A stretch of 64,000 nt of DNA, from positions 1,334,501 through 1,398,500 of the forward strand of contig NC_081823.1 of NCBI RefSeq assembly GCF_030704535.1. The letters run 5' to 3'. The stretch is from Vitis vinifera (lineage: Eukaryota; Streptophyta; Magnoliopsida; Vitales; Vitaceae). Made by a program: the position numbers and the translations under genes. This document shows, in pieces, positions 23,301-34,732 of the stretch. Position 1 is the first letter of the stretch, and every line of letters starts with the position of its first letter. Under the pieces are notes generated by a model that was not told the origin of the DNA, made no database searches, and saw only the letters and a program-made list of their open reading frames with translations.

Positions 23301-26300
23301 TTTTTCTGTTTTTTAATAGGCAATAAGAAACTTAAGATACATGGTGCAATGACACATAAATTCAATTACATTCTGATTGTTTCTAACAGTATTTAAGAAA
23401 GATTAATGGTACTTCTTCTGAAAAAGAATTGAACAGTATATTATTGTTTAAAGGTATTTTGAGGTTAAAAGAGAAAATTAAAAACTTTCTTTTCCTTCTT
23501 TTTTCTATCCTCGTAGAAGTATCCTCTCTTTCTAGCACTTTGAATTAACATTTGCACTTTCTCCTTCTCTTTTAAAAAAATGGGGATGTCTTCCCCACCA
23601 ATCTCCACTCCAGTTTTTTTTCTTTTCAACTTGTTTCTATGCACAGGACAGATTTAATGTTTTTTTTTAAAAAGAAAAAAAAAAAAAGACTTAAAGAGTC
23701 ATTGTAGTCTCTCTATCCTGTAGTCCATACAAGCATGTAGTTATCTTCACACCATAACATGCTCAATGGTTTTTCTCTTTTCCATTTTTCACTTCTACAT
23801 TACTTTGCAACCTGTTAGAACTTTTGGTCCATTACAAACAATATTAGACTTAATAAAACTAGAAGAATAATTAAAATTTTACAAGATTTATTTCATGTGT
23901 AATGAATTAATGCAAGCTGATGTCATACACTGTAAATATAACTTTGTATAAGTGCTATATTGGTAGATGCATGTCTTTGCCTATTTGATCTTTTGCATCT
24001 TTCATGTAATTGGTTATTTTTTGTTCAATAAAATTCACTGTAGGATAAAGGAATTTATCTGCTGTAATCTTGTTCAGAAGCATGCACATCGGCTTTAAAA
24101 CTGATTATGGCCAACTTGAGAATATTGTCTCCTATTTTCACTAATTTACAGACTCACAACAACAGATAAAAGCCCAAAAAAAGGTTGATTCTCACCTGAA
24201 AGAGTTTCCTCAAAACATCGTTTCTTGTCATGGTGTGCTGTAAATATATGAACCTTATGTCCATGGGATGCAAGCTCCACAGCCGCATCAACAATTAATC
24301 TTTCAGCCCCACCTATGCATCACGTAAAATTAGCAACAGAATAAATAGAAATTTAACAGGTAACAAAAATAGGATTTGATAGAGATCAGGACATCTTCAC
24401 ACACATAAAAATGAGGGTTCAATAATTAATAACTGATGAATACCATACAGGATTTCATACCATATTATTCTATTGTCCTTTCCCTTCCCACAACCCCACT
24501 AACCAACCATGTCAGACACAGAATTCTTGTGTCTGACATGCCTGTGTCTATTGACCATAGACATCAATAGTCTAGATCCTCTGAGAGCTGAGCATGATTT
24601 ATTCCATGAAATTGGCAAATGCGGTGGTTTACAATGATGTTGGAAGTGGTGATGAAGAGATTTGGCCATCGGTATCAGCAGCTGCCATAGCTACAACAAT
24701 AGTGTTGTTGTTTGAGAAGGTGCTATAGATACCTCTCTTTTTAATTCCCCTATCCATGAAAACATTGTGTGTGCATTCTCCATGCTTTAGGTTCTTGGTT
24801 CCAAAAAGAGTTCTATTTTATTTATCTTTATTAATTTGCCTCTCGTTTTATCCCCCAGAAAATGTAAACAATAGGGACTATTTGATATTAACTTTTGGTT
24901 AGGAAGCAAAATACATATCAAAAGGCTCAATTAAGTGAGCAAGGAACTGTGAGGTACTACACTTGTATGCTCTATGATATGTTTTCTTTGAACCTTATTA
25001 TTCATCAAAGACGCGCCTTTTATATCATTAACATCTTTAGTTCATACTATAGTTGGTGATGATATAAAAAGGTTCATACCATATCATCCTATAGTTTTTT
25101 CCCTTCCCACAACCCACTAACTAACCACATCAAAACACACAATTTTTATTTTTCTTTGTTAAGTTAAATTCATAAAACCAAAAAACTCCCAAATGAATTC
25201 AAATAAACGAGTATAATGCTAATATTTGTCTGTTGGCTAAGACAATCAAATAAAAAATTGATACAATTTTTGTAAAACCATGGTCTTAAATATCTCTCAA
25301 CTGCCCAATATTGGTCTGGTCATATCTATATTAATATCTTCATATTTTCTTAATCTCAGTATGGTGGTTGATAATGATTGTAGAGTGCATATGGTGAAAT
25401 CATTTTATCCATATTTTCTTAATCTTAGTATGGTGGTTGATAATGATCGTAGAGTGCATATGGTGAAATCATTTCATCCATATGCAACAACTCACAAACC
25501 CCTGGGGACTATTTCTCAAAGCAAGCCTCAAAAGAAAAATGCTCTGAGGGGTGACCTAGATGATCACTTCTCAAAATAAGAGGCACTAATGAAGGAAAAT
25601 GTCACATTTTTAGCCTCTTGTGTTTGAGACTTGCATCTCATGCATTAACTAAAAATAAGGAAGAGAAAGGAAAAGAACTCTTAGATGGTCCAAGGAACAC
25701 TCATTGCAATATGAGTGTAATGCATCTATATTATATAAATTTATATTAAGTTACGTTATATATACATACACACTTCAAAACTTATGACTATGTCATCATA
25801 TCCATCAGGCAAGCATGAAACATCATGGGCTTAAAGTCATATTTGTCTCTTCTTTTAATTTTTGATATCCGTTGGTGGCTCCAAAATTCAAGCCAGAGAT
25901 GCACCAAATAGGCTAATCCAACTCCTGCGTATTCTGAAAGGGTATCAACACCCCTCTTTCCCACATGCCCAAGCCAATTAGGCTATAATCATTCAACAAA
26001 CAGGGGAAAAATATTGCACACAAAGCACTTTAATATGCACCCATATATGCTTGCATCAAATTCTCAGCCCAATTATTCCAGTTCCATTGCTTCCTTGTTT
26101 TAAACACCAAAGGACTTGGAATTAATTCCCAATTTTCTAAAGCCTAAATCCACAATGCCATTCAAAAGTTTGAAAAAAAGAAATGCATCTAAAGCAAATT
26201 TTATGCGGTCTACTAAATTTTGAATGTACAGAAAGACTTAATGTTTTGATTAGATTATGAGAAATTGAATGAAAAAAAAAACAGCCTAAACTCAACAATG

Positions 26301-26502
26301 CCATAGAAAACAAAAACCTAAAATACAAAATTTTACTTTCATGTTTTCTTAGCAACCAAACAGCAGCAAATTCAAAACCAACCCATCAATTCATTCACCA
26401 ATACAGAAAAAAAAAAAAAGGTTTTCCAACATTGTCGTTACCTATTCCAAGATCAGGATGAATTATGGCAATATTCAGCCTTGAACCTCCTTTTTTCTCC
26501 AT
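20323..26502 (-). CDS. ALG2: ALG2 alpha-1,3/1,6-mannosyltransferase
   Basis: ALG2 adds the second and third mannoses to the dolichol-linked precursor of N-glycans on the cytosolic face of the ER. Eight coding exons: 26442-26502, 24196-24312, 22410-22603, 22215-22320, 21951-22098, 21666-21805, 20702-20868 and 20323-20616, giving 408 residues, the family length. Seen: the N-terminal [13 protein letters not shown] loop, a hydrophobic segment [20 protein letters not shown] near residue 100, [10 protein letters not shown], the GT4 hinge [16 protein letters not shown], and the E-x7-E nucleotide-sugar motif in [19 protein letters not shown]. It ends EKKRE, a basic tail. The intron after exon 6 uses a GC donor, which the reading frame requires. 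Large introns carry repeats. Confidence 0.95.
20979..21264. mobile_element. Fold-back (MITE-like) element in an ALG2 intron
   Basis: The left end (GTCTGTTTGGAAGCTGTTCT) and the right end read on the opposite strand (GGTTTGTTTGGCAACATTTT) are imperfect inverted repeats. The interior is AT-rich and has no coding frame. Related ends occur elsewhere in the window, so this looks like a dispersed non-autonomous family. Confidence 0.6.
24450..25135. repeat. Direct repeat pair of about 60 bp, about 0.6 kb apart
   Basis: Sequence around 24450-24510 ('ttcataccatat', 'cccttcccacaacccc', 'actaaccaacca') recurs around 25072-25130 with substitutions. The pair lies in the long ALG2 intron. No primer-binding site or coding sequence sits between the copies, so an LTR pair cannot be claimed. 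Confidence 0.6.
24508..24540. repeat. 33-bp near-perfect palindrome in an ALG2 intron
   Basis: CATGTCAGACACA is followed by GAATTC and then TGTGTCTGACATG, with one base of slippage in the centre. No repeat array or site family is evident; it may be the tip of a degraded fold-back element. Confidence 0.7.
25341..25478 (+). repeat. 69-bp tandem duplication in an ALG2 intron
   Basis: Two copies, 25341-25409 and 25410-25478, differ at a handful of positions. Being 23 codons long, the repeat creates an open frame with a 23-residue duplicated peptide. It is intronic and shows no other sign of being coding. Confidence 0.88.
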
Positions 26503-26946
26503 TGTCCGGTGCCTCACACAAACCACAGCTTTCTTCCCTGTAAACAAGGGTTCTTCTAGATTGAAAACACTAAAAGCAAAACCAAATGTCTTCTATAGCA
26601 AATTGTTGCCTGTTTTTAGAAACAAAAAACATGTTTGGTAATCAAAAAACGCAAATTTAAAACAAAACAAAACAAAAAATATATGCAAAGCCATGGTTTT
26701 CACCAATCAGCACCAATTTCATCTGTTAACATCCAAAGATCATCAATTCCAAAAACCGAACCACTCGTAGAATCCAATCGAAGAGACCATTCAAAATAAC
26801 TGAAACTATCTCCAAAACAAATTGATTCCGAAAACCAAATCCACAACCAACAAAAATCTAGAGAACCTAGGTCTTCTTTTTAATTATAAAAAAATAAAAA
26901 TAAATAATAAATAAAAAGGCTGACAATAAAATCATAAAAATTTCAC

Positions 26947-27060
26947 CTATTGAAGATCGTCAGCTATGTTGATCGCGATTTCCCTCTTTTGCTGTCTCTT
27001 CGATTCCTTACTCGGCTCCTTCCCACCGGAGACTTGGGTCTTCAGTTTAGCTGTTATAGA
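26947..27060 (-). other. ALG2: Non-coding 5' leader exon of ALG2 (right edge approximate)
   Basis: On the minus strand a GC-richer stretch ends in AATAG followed by a GTGAAA donor at 26946. A matching acceptor (TTTACAG) lies at 26538, 35 bases above the ATG at 26502. This fits a 5'UTR intron of about 409 bp. The transcription start is not defined. Confidence 0.6.
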
Positions 27061-29171
27061 CTATGAAAAAATTCTAATGAATTTATTCGTTGAATTCTTA
27101 AAAATCAAATAGTGAAACCAAATTTCGGACCAAATTTTATGATAATAAAATTATTTTTTAATCCATTTTTTAGATTAAAAAAATAAATATCATCTCGTTC
27201 ATTGGACATAATATTTATTAATTTTAATTTAAATATATTGTTTATTTATTTTACACTAAATTTATATAAATAAAAAAAATTGTGTTAATTATTTTATATA
27301 TGTTTAAATACTTTTTGTCTTTTATATAAGAGCTTTTTAATAAAAATAAGAATAAAAACGAATTAATTTGAATGAGAAATTTATGGATTAAAAAAAAAAT
27401 TTAAAAAGAAAAATTTCAAAGCATTGTCTGACAAAACCCTTGGAAGAGTTGAGGTGAAAATTTTGAAAATAATATAAAATGACAAAAAAAAAAAAAAATT
27501 TAAACTTTAAAGAGAATAAAATTTATAATGGATGAGAAATTTAAAAAATTTTAATTTTTTAATGATAAATTTTTATAACATTAATTATATTAATAGTTTG
27601 GTTTTAAAGAAAATGAAATTTATAACTTTAAGACACTTTTGATAAAAATAAATAAATAAATAAAAAGTGAAGAGTAAATAAAAAATTAATGATTGGTTTT
27701 TATTCCATTTTTTTCAAAATAAAAAATAAAAAATTTATATTAAATTTAAAAATTCTTATGAAAAAAATTATTGACTTATATTATGTTGATCAAAATTATT
27801 TTTGAAAATTACATTTTTAATTTGCTTTTAAAAATCATTATATATTTTGTAAAACTTATTGTTATTTTTTGTTAATAAAGATAGAAAATAGAATCCAGAT
27901 TAAATTAAATAATTTTATATAAAAAATAAATATAATATATCAAATTATTCAATCAACTTAAAAAAATATAAAGAAAAATTAAGTTTTGTTTTAAAAATAT
28001 TTTTAAAAAATCAAAAGAATTAAAATCTCAATAAAAATAAAATCATCATTTTGATAAATTTCATATCAAAATCTTAATATTCTTAAAATAATGTTATAAT
28101 TTTCTTAATAAAACTTAAATTTGTTTAAATAAATAATGTAAATAAGTGATTAAATCTTTTATTTAATTAAATATAAAAGTGTAAAAGATTTAAATATCTC
28201 AAATGAATGAAAATCGCTATTACAATTATAAAAAGTAAAAAGTTTCACATAATTAAAAAAAAAATTATTTTATTAAAGAAACTAAAGATATATTAGGATA
28301 ATAATAATAAATATAAGTATTAAATGCATTTTACTTATTTTCCCAAAATATACTGAAATATGATTTAATATACTTCAAATTTGTTATCAAGCAAAAAAAT
28401 AAAAATAAATAAAAATAAAAAAATAGGATGAAAGATGGAGTAGCTATATCAGAGGTACATCGGATGACTATGCAGAATATGAATGCCCAATTTGAGAAGT
28501 TTCCCACAAATATTAACATTTTTTTTACAGTTTATTGAGTGGGGTTTTATGATTGAATATAAATATAAAATTAAAATGAAGTATTGAATTTGAATATAAA
28601 ATCAAAATAAAGATATGAACATTCAAATTCATGTTAAATCAAAGTAATTAAAATTTTAAATTAAATTTCTATTGAAAGATGGAATAAAAATTGAAGGCAA
28701 ATAAAAATATTAAATTTTCCATTTGCTTCTAGATTTATGATGACAATTTCAGGAATGATTTCGTTAACCCTAACGAAATAAAATAATTAAATTCCCATTT
28801 AACTTGATTATGAGTATGAAAAAGATTAATTTTTAAATTATCTTTTAGGTTTATGATAATAATTTTAGGAATGATTTTCATTAGGTGAAGTGATTAAAAC
28901 TCCAATTAAATGAAAAAATTAAATTTTTATTTAAATTGATTATTAATATTAAAAAGATTAAATTTTGAATTACTTTTTAGGTTTGTGATAATAATTTTAA
29001 GAATAACTTTCTTCAAGTAATTAAAATTCCAACTAAATGAAATGATTGAATTCTTATTTAATTAATTATCAGTATTAATAAGGGTATTTTGGGAAATAAA
29101 AAAGCGAAAAACAGCTCTTTCTTTTATAGGTAGTAAAGAAATTTCTTATTGTTCCAAATGCGGGCTCGATC
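27061..29171. other. AT-rich intergenic region
   Basis: Very AT-rich spacer between the divergent ALG2 and small membrane protein genes. Three loose copies of a roughly 120-bp sequence around 'tttaggtttatgataataattttaggaatgattttc' occur at about 28720-29060. No gene seen. Confidence 0.7.
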
Positions 29172-29215
29172 GGTTCGACCCGATCCGGAGTCCAAATGCT
29201 CGGGTCGAGCGAACC
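29172..29215. repeat. GC-rich inverted repeat just upstream of the small gene's TATA box
   Basis: GGTTCGACCCGA at 29172-29183 is mirrored by TCGGGTCGAGCGAACC at 29200-29215, with a 4-base insertion in one arm and a 16-base loop. It stands out in an otherwise AT-rich spacer. It could be a promoter element or a transposon end. Confidence 0.6.
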
Positions 29216-29230
29216 GCGGCATTACCATCT

Positions 29231-29238
29231 TATAAAAG
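29231..29238 (+). promoter_or_regulatory. TATA box of the small membrane protein gene
   Basis: TATAAAAG lies 57 bases upstream of the ATG at 29295, predicting a start near 29262 and a leader of about 33 bases. The surrounding 100 bases are sharply more GC-rich than the flanking spacer, as is usual for a plant core promoter. Confidence 0.6.
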
Positions 29239-29294
29239 CTTCAATCCAACAGAATATGTAGCCCACAGAGGCTGACGGCAGCGACGCCGGGGAT

Positions 29295-29564
29295 ATGATA
29301 GGAGAAGAAGGCGGCCCGGCGGGCCCAAAGGTCCTTCGTATGCTTTACTTCGTCGGCGCCGGATGTCTGTACTTCTTGTTTTTGTTCCTCTTTCAATTAC
29401 TGTGGCATTGAATTTTTAGCTTCAAATTTTAACCGTAATCCTACATGGATCTACCAGTCATCTGCACTGCGGCGATCAACAAGTGGCGAGATCTCCAGCG
29501 AAAATCAGCTCAGCAGCATGCCGATCAGTTGCCGGAAAAGCCTGCCAATAATCTCAGGTCCTAG
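29295..29564 (+). CDS. Small single-pass membrane protein, 58 residues, two exons
   Basis: Exon 1 is 29295-29364 and exon 2 is 29458-29564, joined by a 93-bp intron (donor GTCTGT, acceptor TACCAG). The join turns the truncated end of exon 1 into VLRMLYFVGAGFICTAAINK. The protein starts MIGEEGGPAGPK, has one hydrophobic segment at about residues 15-31, then a basic stretch (KWRDLQRK) and a polar tail ending NNLRS. The short acidic head and positive tail suggest a tail-anchored or organellar single-span topology. I recall similar short unnamed transmembrane proteins in other plants but cannot name the family or function. Support comes from the TATA box, the GC-rich start region and a splice that restores a coherent membrane protein. 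Without splicing, exon 1 would read on to a stop at about residue 39. Confidence 0.72.
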
Positions 29565-32561
29565 GGTTTCATATATACTATTCTAGAAACAGAATATTCT
29601 TATGTCTTATTTTGATTTTGTTTTGCATAGACTCTGATTATAGATTTTGAAATTGAAGTGTTTTGGTCGGTTTCATCATAGAATTTGGACCATGTTGATC
29701 CATTTTCGAGTAAATTGAGAGTATTTGCTGATAAAAGCTCATTAGTATGTGCATTTTCTGTGAGAAATTGGGTCATTTTGGTGTTTTGTTGATCGAGTGA
29801 ATCTATTCTCAATAATTATTAACTTTTTATTTAATTTCCGCGTCCGTCAGCTGCAAAATGCATACACTTCATGAATTAACCAATGCATACCAAAAAAAAG
29901 AAAAAAAGAAAAAAAAAAGGAGTTGCCAAATGGGATTAGAGAACTCCAAGACTCAGGTTGCATATACACTTTATGAACAGTTGATTTTTCACAGTTTTTC
30001 TTTAAAGCAAATTTCTTTTCTTGTCCCAATCGATCAGGAGTTGAACTTAGAACCTCCCAGCTAGGTCTCAAAGGCAAGTTATAGGGAATTCAAAATGTAT
30101 TAAAGTTTTCTGATCTTTTTCATATTACTTTCCTTCCCCTTTTTCCTCACAACCAAACAAAAATATTCCTTCCCTCTGTGATGCTGGAGATCCCAAACAA
30201 AACCCAAATAATTTCCTTTTACCAGGAATTATCTTGTAGTCTCAACCACGAATTTCCGGAGTTATTAGGGGATTGTTACACTGGTTCACTTTTGGATATA
30301 GAAGTATGATAACTAGCCATGGTTTCCTTAATCCTCTGGATTGGGTTCATCCAGGAACTCAACTCAGAGATGTATGTAGCTGAACCAAACATTTTCCCAG
30401 CCCCTGTTACATCAACATTTGATGCTTTTCATGGAACAGATCCTGATTCTAGATATGTTTTCATGAAGGCACTAACAATAGGAAATAAAGATTCTAAGAA
30501 TCCCTGCCTTTATTATTCTTTCAGTTAGTCATATGGTATCTGTATAATGATTTTAAGGCAATAGACTGCTCAACACGGTTGGTCAAGACAAGTGCATCAA
30601 CATTACAATACTTTATTTCGAAAAGCAAAGAGCCATCAGTTAACCTTACAATTGCTCTTTATGTAAATGCATTTCTCAAATAACAGAATCAGCTTGAATG
30701 GAATGTGATAGTGAACAATGTTGTATGGACTCACCTAAATTCTGAAACCTTCTGAATATGAAGCTCTTTTAATGTATTGTATGTTTATAATGATCTGAAA
30801 TTTTCATGTGAACGACAACATCATTATATCTCATAAGCCCAGAAATATGGAATAAAAAACAATTCTGTAAACTTTAATATGCTGTACCATCTCATTTGCA
30901 TTTAATTTTATCAGAATGTTGTCACCCACAATATGAGCATACCTTAGATCGTCATTGTTGTCATCATCATCATCATCTCTCTCTTTGTTTCTTGATTCAT
31001 TACTGTCCCTATTTATACCTTGTAGTGACATTTATGTTAAAGTTCTTAGGGGGGAAATGGGAAAAGGTTGAAAGTTTGGTGTTGACAAATTGTGAAGTGG
31101 GAAGTGTCACACCCATAAAACCCCCTTTTTTTATATGAATGTGTGGCACTAAGTCTCTGCTTGGCCAACCGTCAATCTTACTCAGTAGGCAACAATGGAG
31201 AAGAATAACACACCAGCAAATTATGAGAAGGTTATCCCAGCTTGTATTTCTAACTTGTATACAAGATACAAAATTGTTCAAGTGCTCCAACACTTGGCTT
31301 CCTATAGAGAACATCTACATGGAGAGGCTTAAATATTACATGCATCAGCACATTTGAATTCAAAATGAGTCACTTTGGGAAGTTGGGGTAGTTATGCGAC
31401 CCCCATAACTACCCAACTGCTAAACTACCAAACCTTAGCCTGGCGTCAAGTTCCAAGCTATGTTGTATTGTTAGCCCTATGTTTGAGTTGATTGGCTGCC
31501 AACAATGGTGACTCTTCCCAACAAGTGCCATGGAACCGCCCTTGCATCTGCATGCCAAACAACCCCTTAGGCAGTTGGCAACCCAAGTGACATGTCTAGT
31601 TGACTCATGTAGCATACAAGCATATGAACCCACGTCTAAGATCTTGTTCCATAGGCCTTGCAATTTCCCAGCACATGGTCATGTCTTGCCTCCGCCCCTA
31701 CATTGCCTCAGCCGTGCCTTGCTTGCCTCGACCCATATCTTGCTTCAGCTCATGCCTTTGCCTTTGCCCATGCTGACATCATCACATTTGTTTGTGTCCA
31801 AGATCTGGAAATGTGGCCAAGCCTTCTGGGTTTGCTTGCCCGATTCAAGTGGGCATGGAAAGTAGAAAAATTAGAATGACCTCATCTAAGTTGTTCTATA
31901 TCCTTGCTTTTGAGGATTTTGTTTTTAGGGACATTAACAATCCATTGATATCTTTGATATTTGCCTGTGTCCAACTGTGATGCCTATGTGAATATCAATT
32001 ATTAAATTGAGAGAGTTGAGTTGGTTCAAGAGCCTTGTGATAAAATTCTGCATTGTGGGCAAGTCGAATTAGGTGATCCATCTCATGACTCCCTATGTGA
32101 AGGGCCTGTGATTCAACCTTATTGGATCAAACTTTGATCATCTCTCCCAGTGTGAGGGGCTCGTGACTCGATCTTATTGGATCAAGCTTTGATATTGTCT
32201 TATTTGAAAATCGATTGGTAGTCCATAAAGATAGAACAAATCTTTCGAGGTTAAGAATGGCTTTGTTGTAACCCCAATTAAGGGTTATTTGGGAGCACTA
32301 GGTGATAGCAGCCGTTTTTGTGCCAAGTGAAATTCTAGCTATTATTGTGGGAGCATTACATCCAAAGAAAAAGAAATATCATCGAGAAATTTGCCTATGG
32401 AATATACAGATTTGGGTGGGGCCCCCAAAATAGATGTGTTTGGGTGGGTTGGTCTTCATATAGACAAGAAATGGGGAAAAAAAACGAAGGAAAGAAAAAA
32501 AATGGAAGTAAAAAATTAAAAGAAAATTAAAATAAAGATTTGAACTTAGGGTGGGGTACTA
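29565..32561. other. Intergenic region with no confident gene
   Basis: The first 200-300 bases are probably the 3'UTR of the small membrane protein gene. The stretch at about 31090-32350 is less AT-rich and starts 'gtgtcacaccc', a common opening of plant gypsy LTRs. I see no second LTR, primer-binding site or coding domain. Short frames of 60-110 residues here show no recognisable family. Confidence 0.6.
32089..32198 (+). repeat. 55-bp tandem duplication
   Basis: Copies start at 32089 and 32144. Both contain 'gtgag/aggg.ctcgtga', 'cttattggatcaa' and 'ctttgat'. Non-coding. Confidence 0.75.
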
Positions 32562-33191
32562 CCATGGATTGAAATATCGGTAAACATGGATATATCGGTA
32601 TTTGGATTTTAAGAAATATCGGTGGATTTTAAGAAATATCGGTGGATATTTTTACGCAAATATCAATAAGAAAAATTATCTAAAATTGATGGGAATACTT
32701 AAAAAAATCCAAAAAAAATGATAAAATAAGCAAAAATATACATGTTAAATTAATTTTAACCCTTGGATCAAATTTTGATTCAAATTTAACCATTAGATCT
32801 TTATATAATCGTTGGAAACACTTCGTAGCCGTTGGATCAAGTCAAGATTGATTTTCCACCATTAGATAAAAAATCTTACCGTTTGATGCCTTTACAAATA
32901 CACGGGTGAAATTTGGGCCTTCAGATCGTCAAAAATTCAAATTTGGCCGTCAGATCAAATTTCAAAATTTGAAAAAAAGGAGCCAAAAAATCGACGATTC
33001 TTTGAAATCCTCCTCTAGCTGCTCCGCGCATTGTTCCACTCGCGATTTATCGGTTGTAAATCTATATTTCATCGATTTTTTGCTGATATTTCTTCTGTTC
33101 GATAATCGGTGTTAAATTTCGTTTCGAGGTCGTTCGATATCTAATACATCGAGGAAATATCGTCGAAAAAATTGGATTTTTCAATCCATGG
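32562..33191. mobile_element. 630-bp non-autonomous DNA transposon with terminal inverted repeats
   Basis: The ends are perfect 13-bp inverted repeats, CCATGGATTGAAA and TTTCAATCCATGG. The flanks carry the direct repeat GTACTA (32556-32561 and 33192-33197), which may extend to GGGTACTA if the terminal G's belong to the target. The interior has no transposase. It carries tandem AAATATCGGTGGAT repeats near the left end and about seven copies of an NCCGTTGGATC-like motif between 32760 and 32960. An 8-bp duplication would point to hAT, but the exact boundary is ambiguous. Confidence 0.75.
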
Positions 33192-33197
33192 GTACTA

Positions 33198-33902
33198 GTA
33201 CTACACGGAACAACTATTCAAGTGTCCCATTAGGTTGTGTTATAACTTATATCAGTATTGAGATGTATCTTAATTTTATTTTATATCTTGATTTTATTTA
33301 TTTATAAGGAGAAGGATTTGATAACTAGTAAATGAGTACTTTGAGTTTTTTTTTTTAACTCATTTGTGTTTTTGTTTATATAATTATAATTTTTTTAAAT
33401 AATTTTAAAAAATATATGAATAAAAAAAATCTAGTTATTATTCTATAATTAACAAATATATATTTTTTAGAATATAATTAAAAAGAAATTATGTATATAC
33501 GTGTCGTATGTACAAGTTTCATGCAACATGCATGGTGCCATTTGTTTCCAACGCAAACTACGTGTCCTAATAGAAGGTGACAGCCACACCAACGCCCCAC
33601 CGTTACCACATACGGATAGGGACAAAATGTTAGATGGGAGATATGAGTTTTGAAGGAGGGAGAAGCCTGTAACTCTAGTGACCCTGAAAAGCCAAGATCA
33701 GGTGATGAGTCCATGTGAGAGAAGATGAGAAGAAACGTGGTGGCTTCAGAGCCTGCATGGAGCGTTCACCTGGGCGCCTCTGCATTTCCAAGCCCAGTGT
33801 ATTTGTTTTGTACTGAATCAAGAAATAATTTTAATGGTAACAAATAATAGGATTAAGGTATAAAATAATAAATTTACTATTAAAAATAATAAAATAAAAT
33901 AA

Positions 33903-33938
<36 letters not shown>

Positions 33939-34732
33939 TTATTTTATATAAAAGTGAAGCTAAAATCATAACCTTCAAAAGCTAATCTAAGGTATTGTAA
34001 AGGTTTTTTTTTTTTTTCATGCATTATTATTTTGTGACTAATAATTTTTAAAACATGCTTCTTTGAAAGTTTTGAAAGAGAATTTTGTTTTACAAAACAT
34101 TATAAAGCTATCTTTGAAAAATATTTTTAAAAATTGATTTCTGATCATAATTTCAAAACATGTTTCTAAATAGGTATTCTATAGCTAACTTAGAAAATTG
34201 TTGGTAGACTTCAAATACAAAATAATTTTTTGAAAATATATTGAAATAACCCATTACACGTATTGTTTGTTTTAGACTTAAAATTATTTATATGATTAAG
34301 AAAAATTCATATAAAAGTATTTTTTTTTTATTAAATATGAGATATCATAATATTTCGTATAGGATTATTTGACCAAATAAATAAACAAACTTTCATATAA
34401 TGGTAAAATATTAACTTTAATATCATTTATAATCATGACTCGATATCTTTCATATATATTATATGTTCTACCTTTCATGTATATTATATGTTCTTGCGTA
34501 GATGTTATCAGCTTTAAGTTCTTTAAAAAATATTTACATAGTTGAAAGAAACTTATACATCGTATATGAAATTTCATAATTAAATTAATTTTTTTAAAAA
34601 TGGAAAATAACTAATCTTTTCCAAACTCTCTTCACCGTACTGTTTGATCCGCACAAGATTTTGAAGATCCACAAACCAAAAAAAAAACAAAAGGACCTAT
34701 ATATTTACAGAAACATTCAAAGAACTCCACAA
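33198..34732. other. AT-rich intergenic region
   Basis: Contains an (AT)n microsatellite at 33905-33934 and a GC-richer patch at about 33480-33800 with a 78-residue minus-strand frame of no recognisable family. No gene called. The 3' end of the first DOG1-like gene abuts it. Confidence 0.7.
33905..33934. repeat. (AT)n microsatellite
   Basis: Uninterrupted AT dinucleotides over about 30 bases in intergenic DNA. Confidence 0.9.

Noticed and set aside
25280-25579. 99-residue frame containing a duplicated 23-residue peptide
   Set aside because: It lies inside an ALG2 intron; the duplication is a 69-bp DNA repeat that happens to be a multiple of three.
29256-29261. Minimal start-stop uORF (ATGTAG) upstream of the small membrane protein
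   Set aside because: It falls at or before the transcription start predicted from the TATA box, so it is probably not in the mRNA.
30319-30528. 69-residue plus-strand frame
   Set aside because: A plausible-looking peptide but with no known family, no promoter evidence and no flanking exons that extend it.
31090-32350. Solo gypsy LTR
   Set aside because: The TGTCACACCC opening is suggestive, but there is no matching CA end with target duplication that I could confirm.
33478-33800. 78-residue minus-strand frame in a GC-richer patch
   Set aside because: No recognisable domain; I could not find splice partners or a promoter. Recorded only as a patch worth noting in the spacer.
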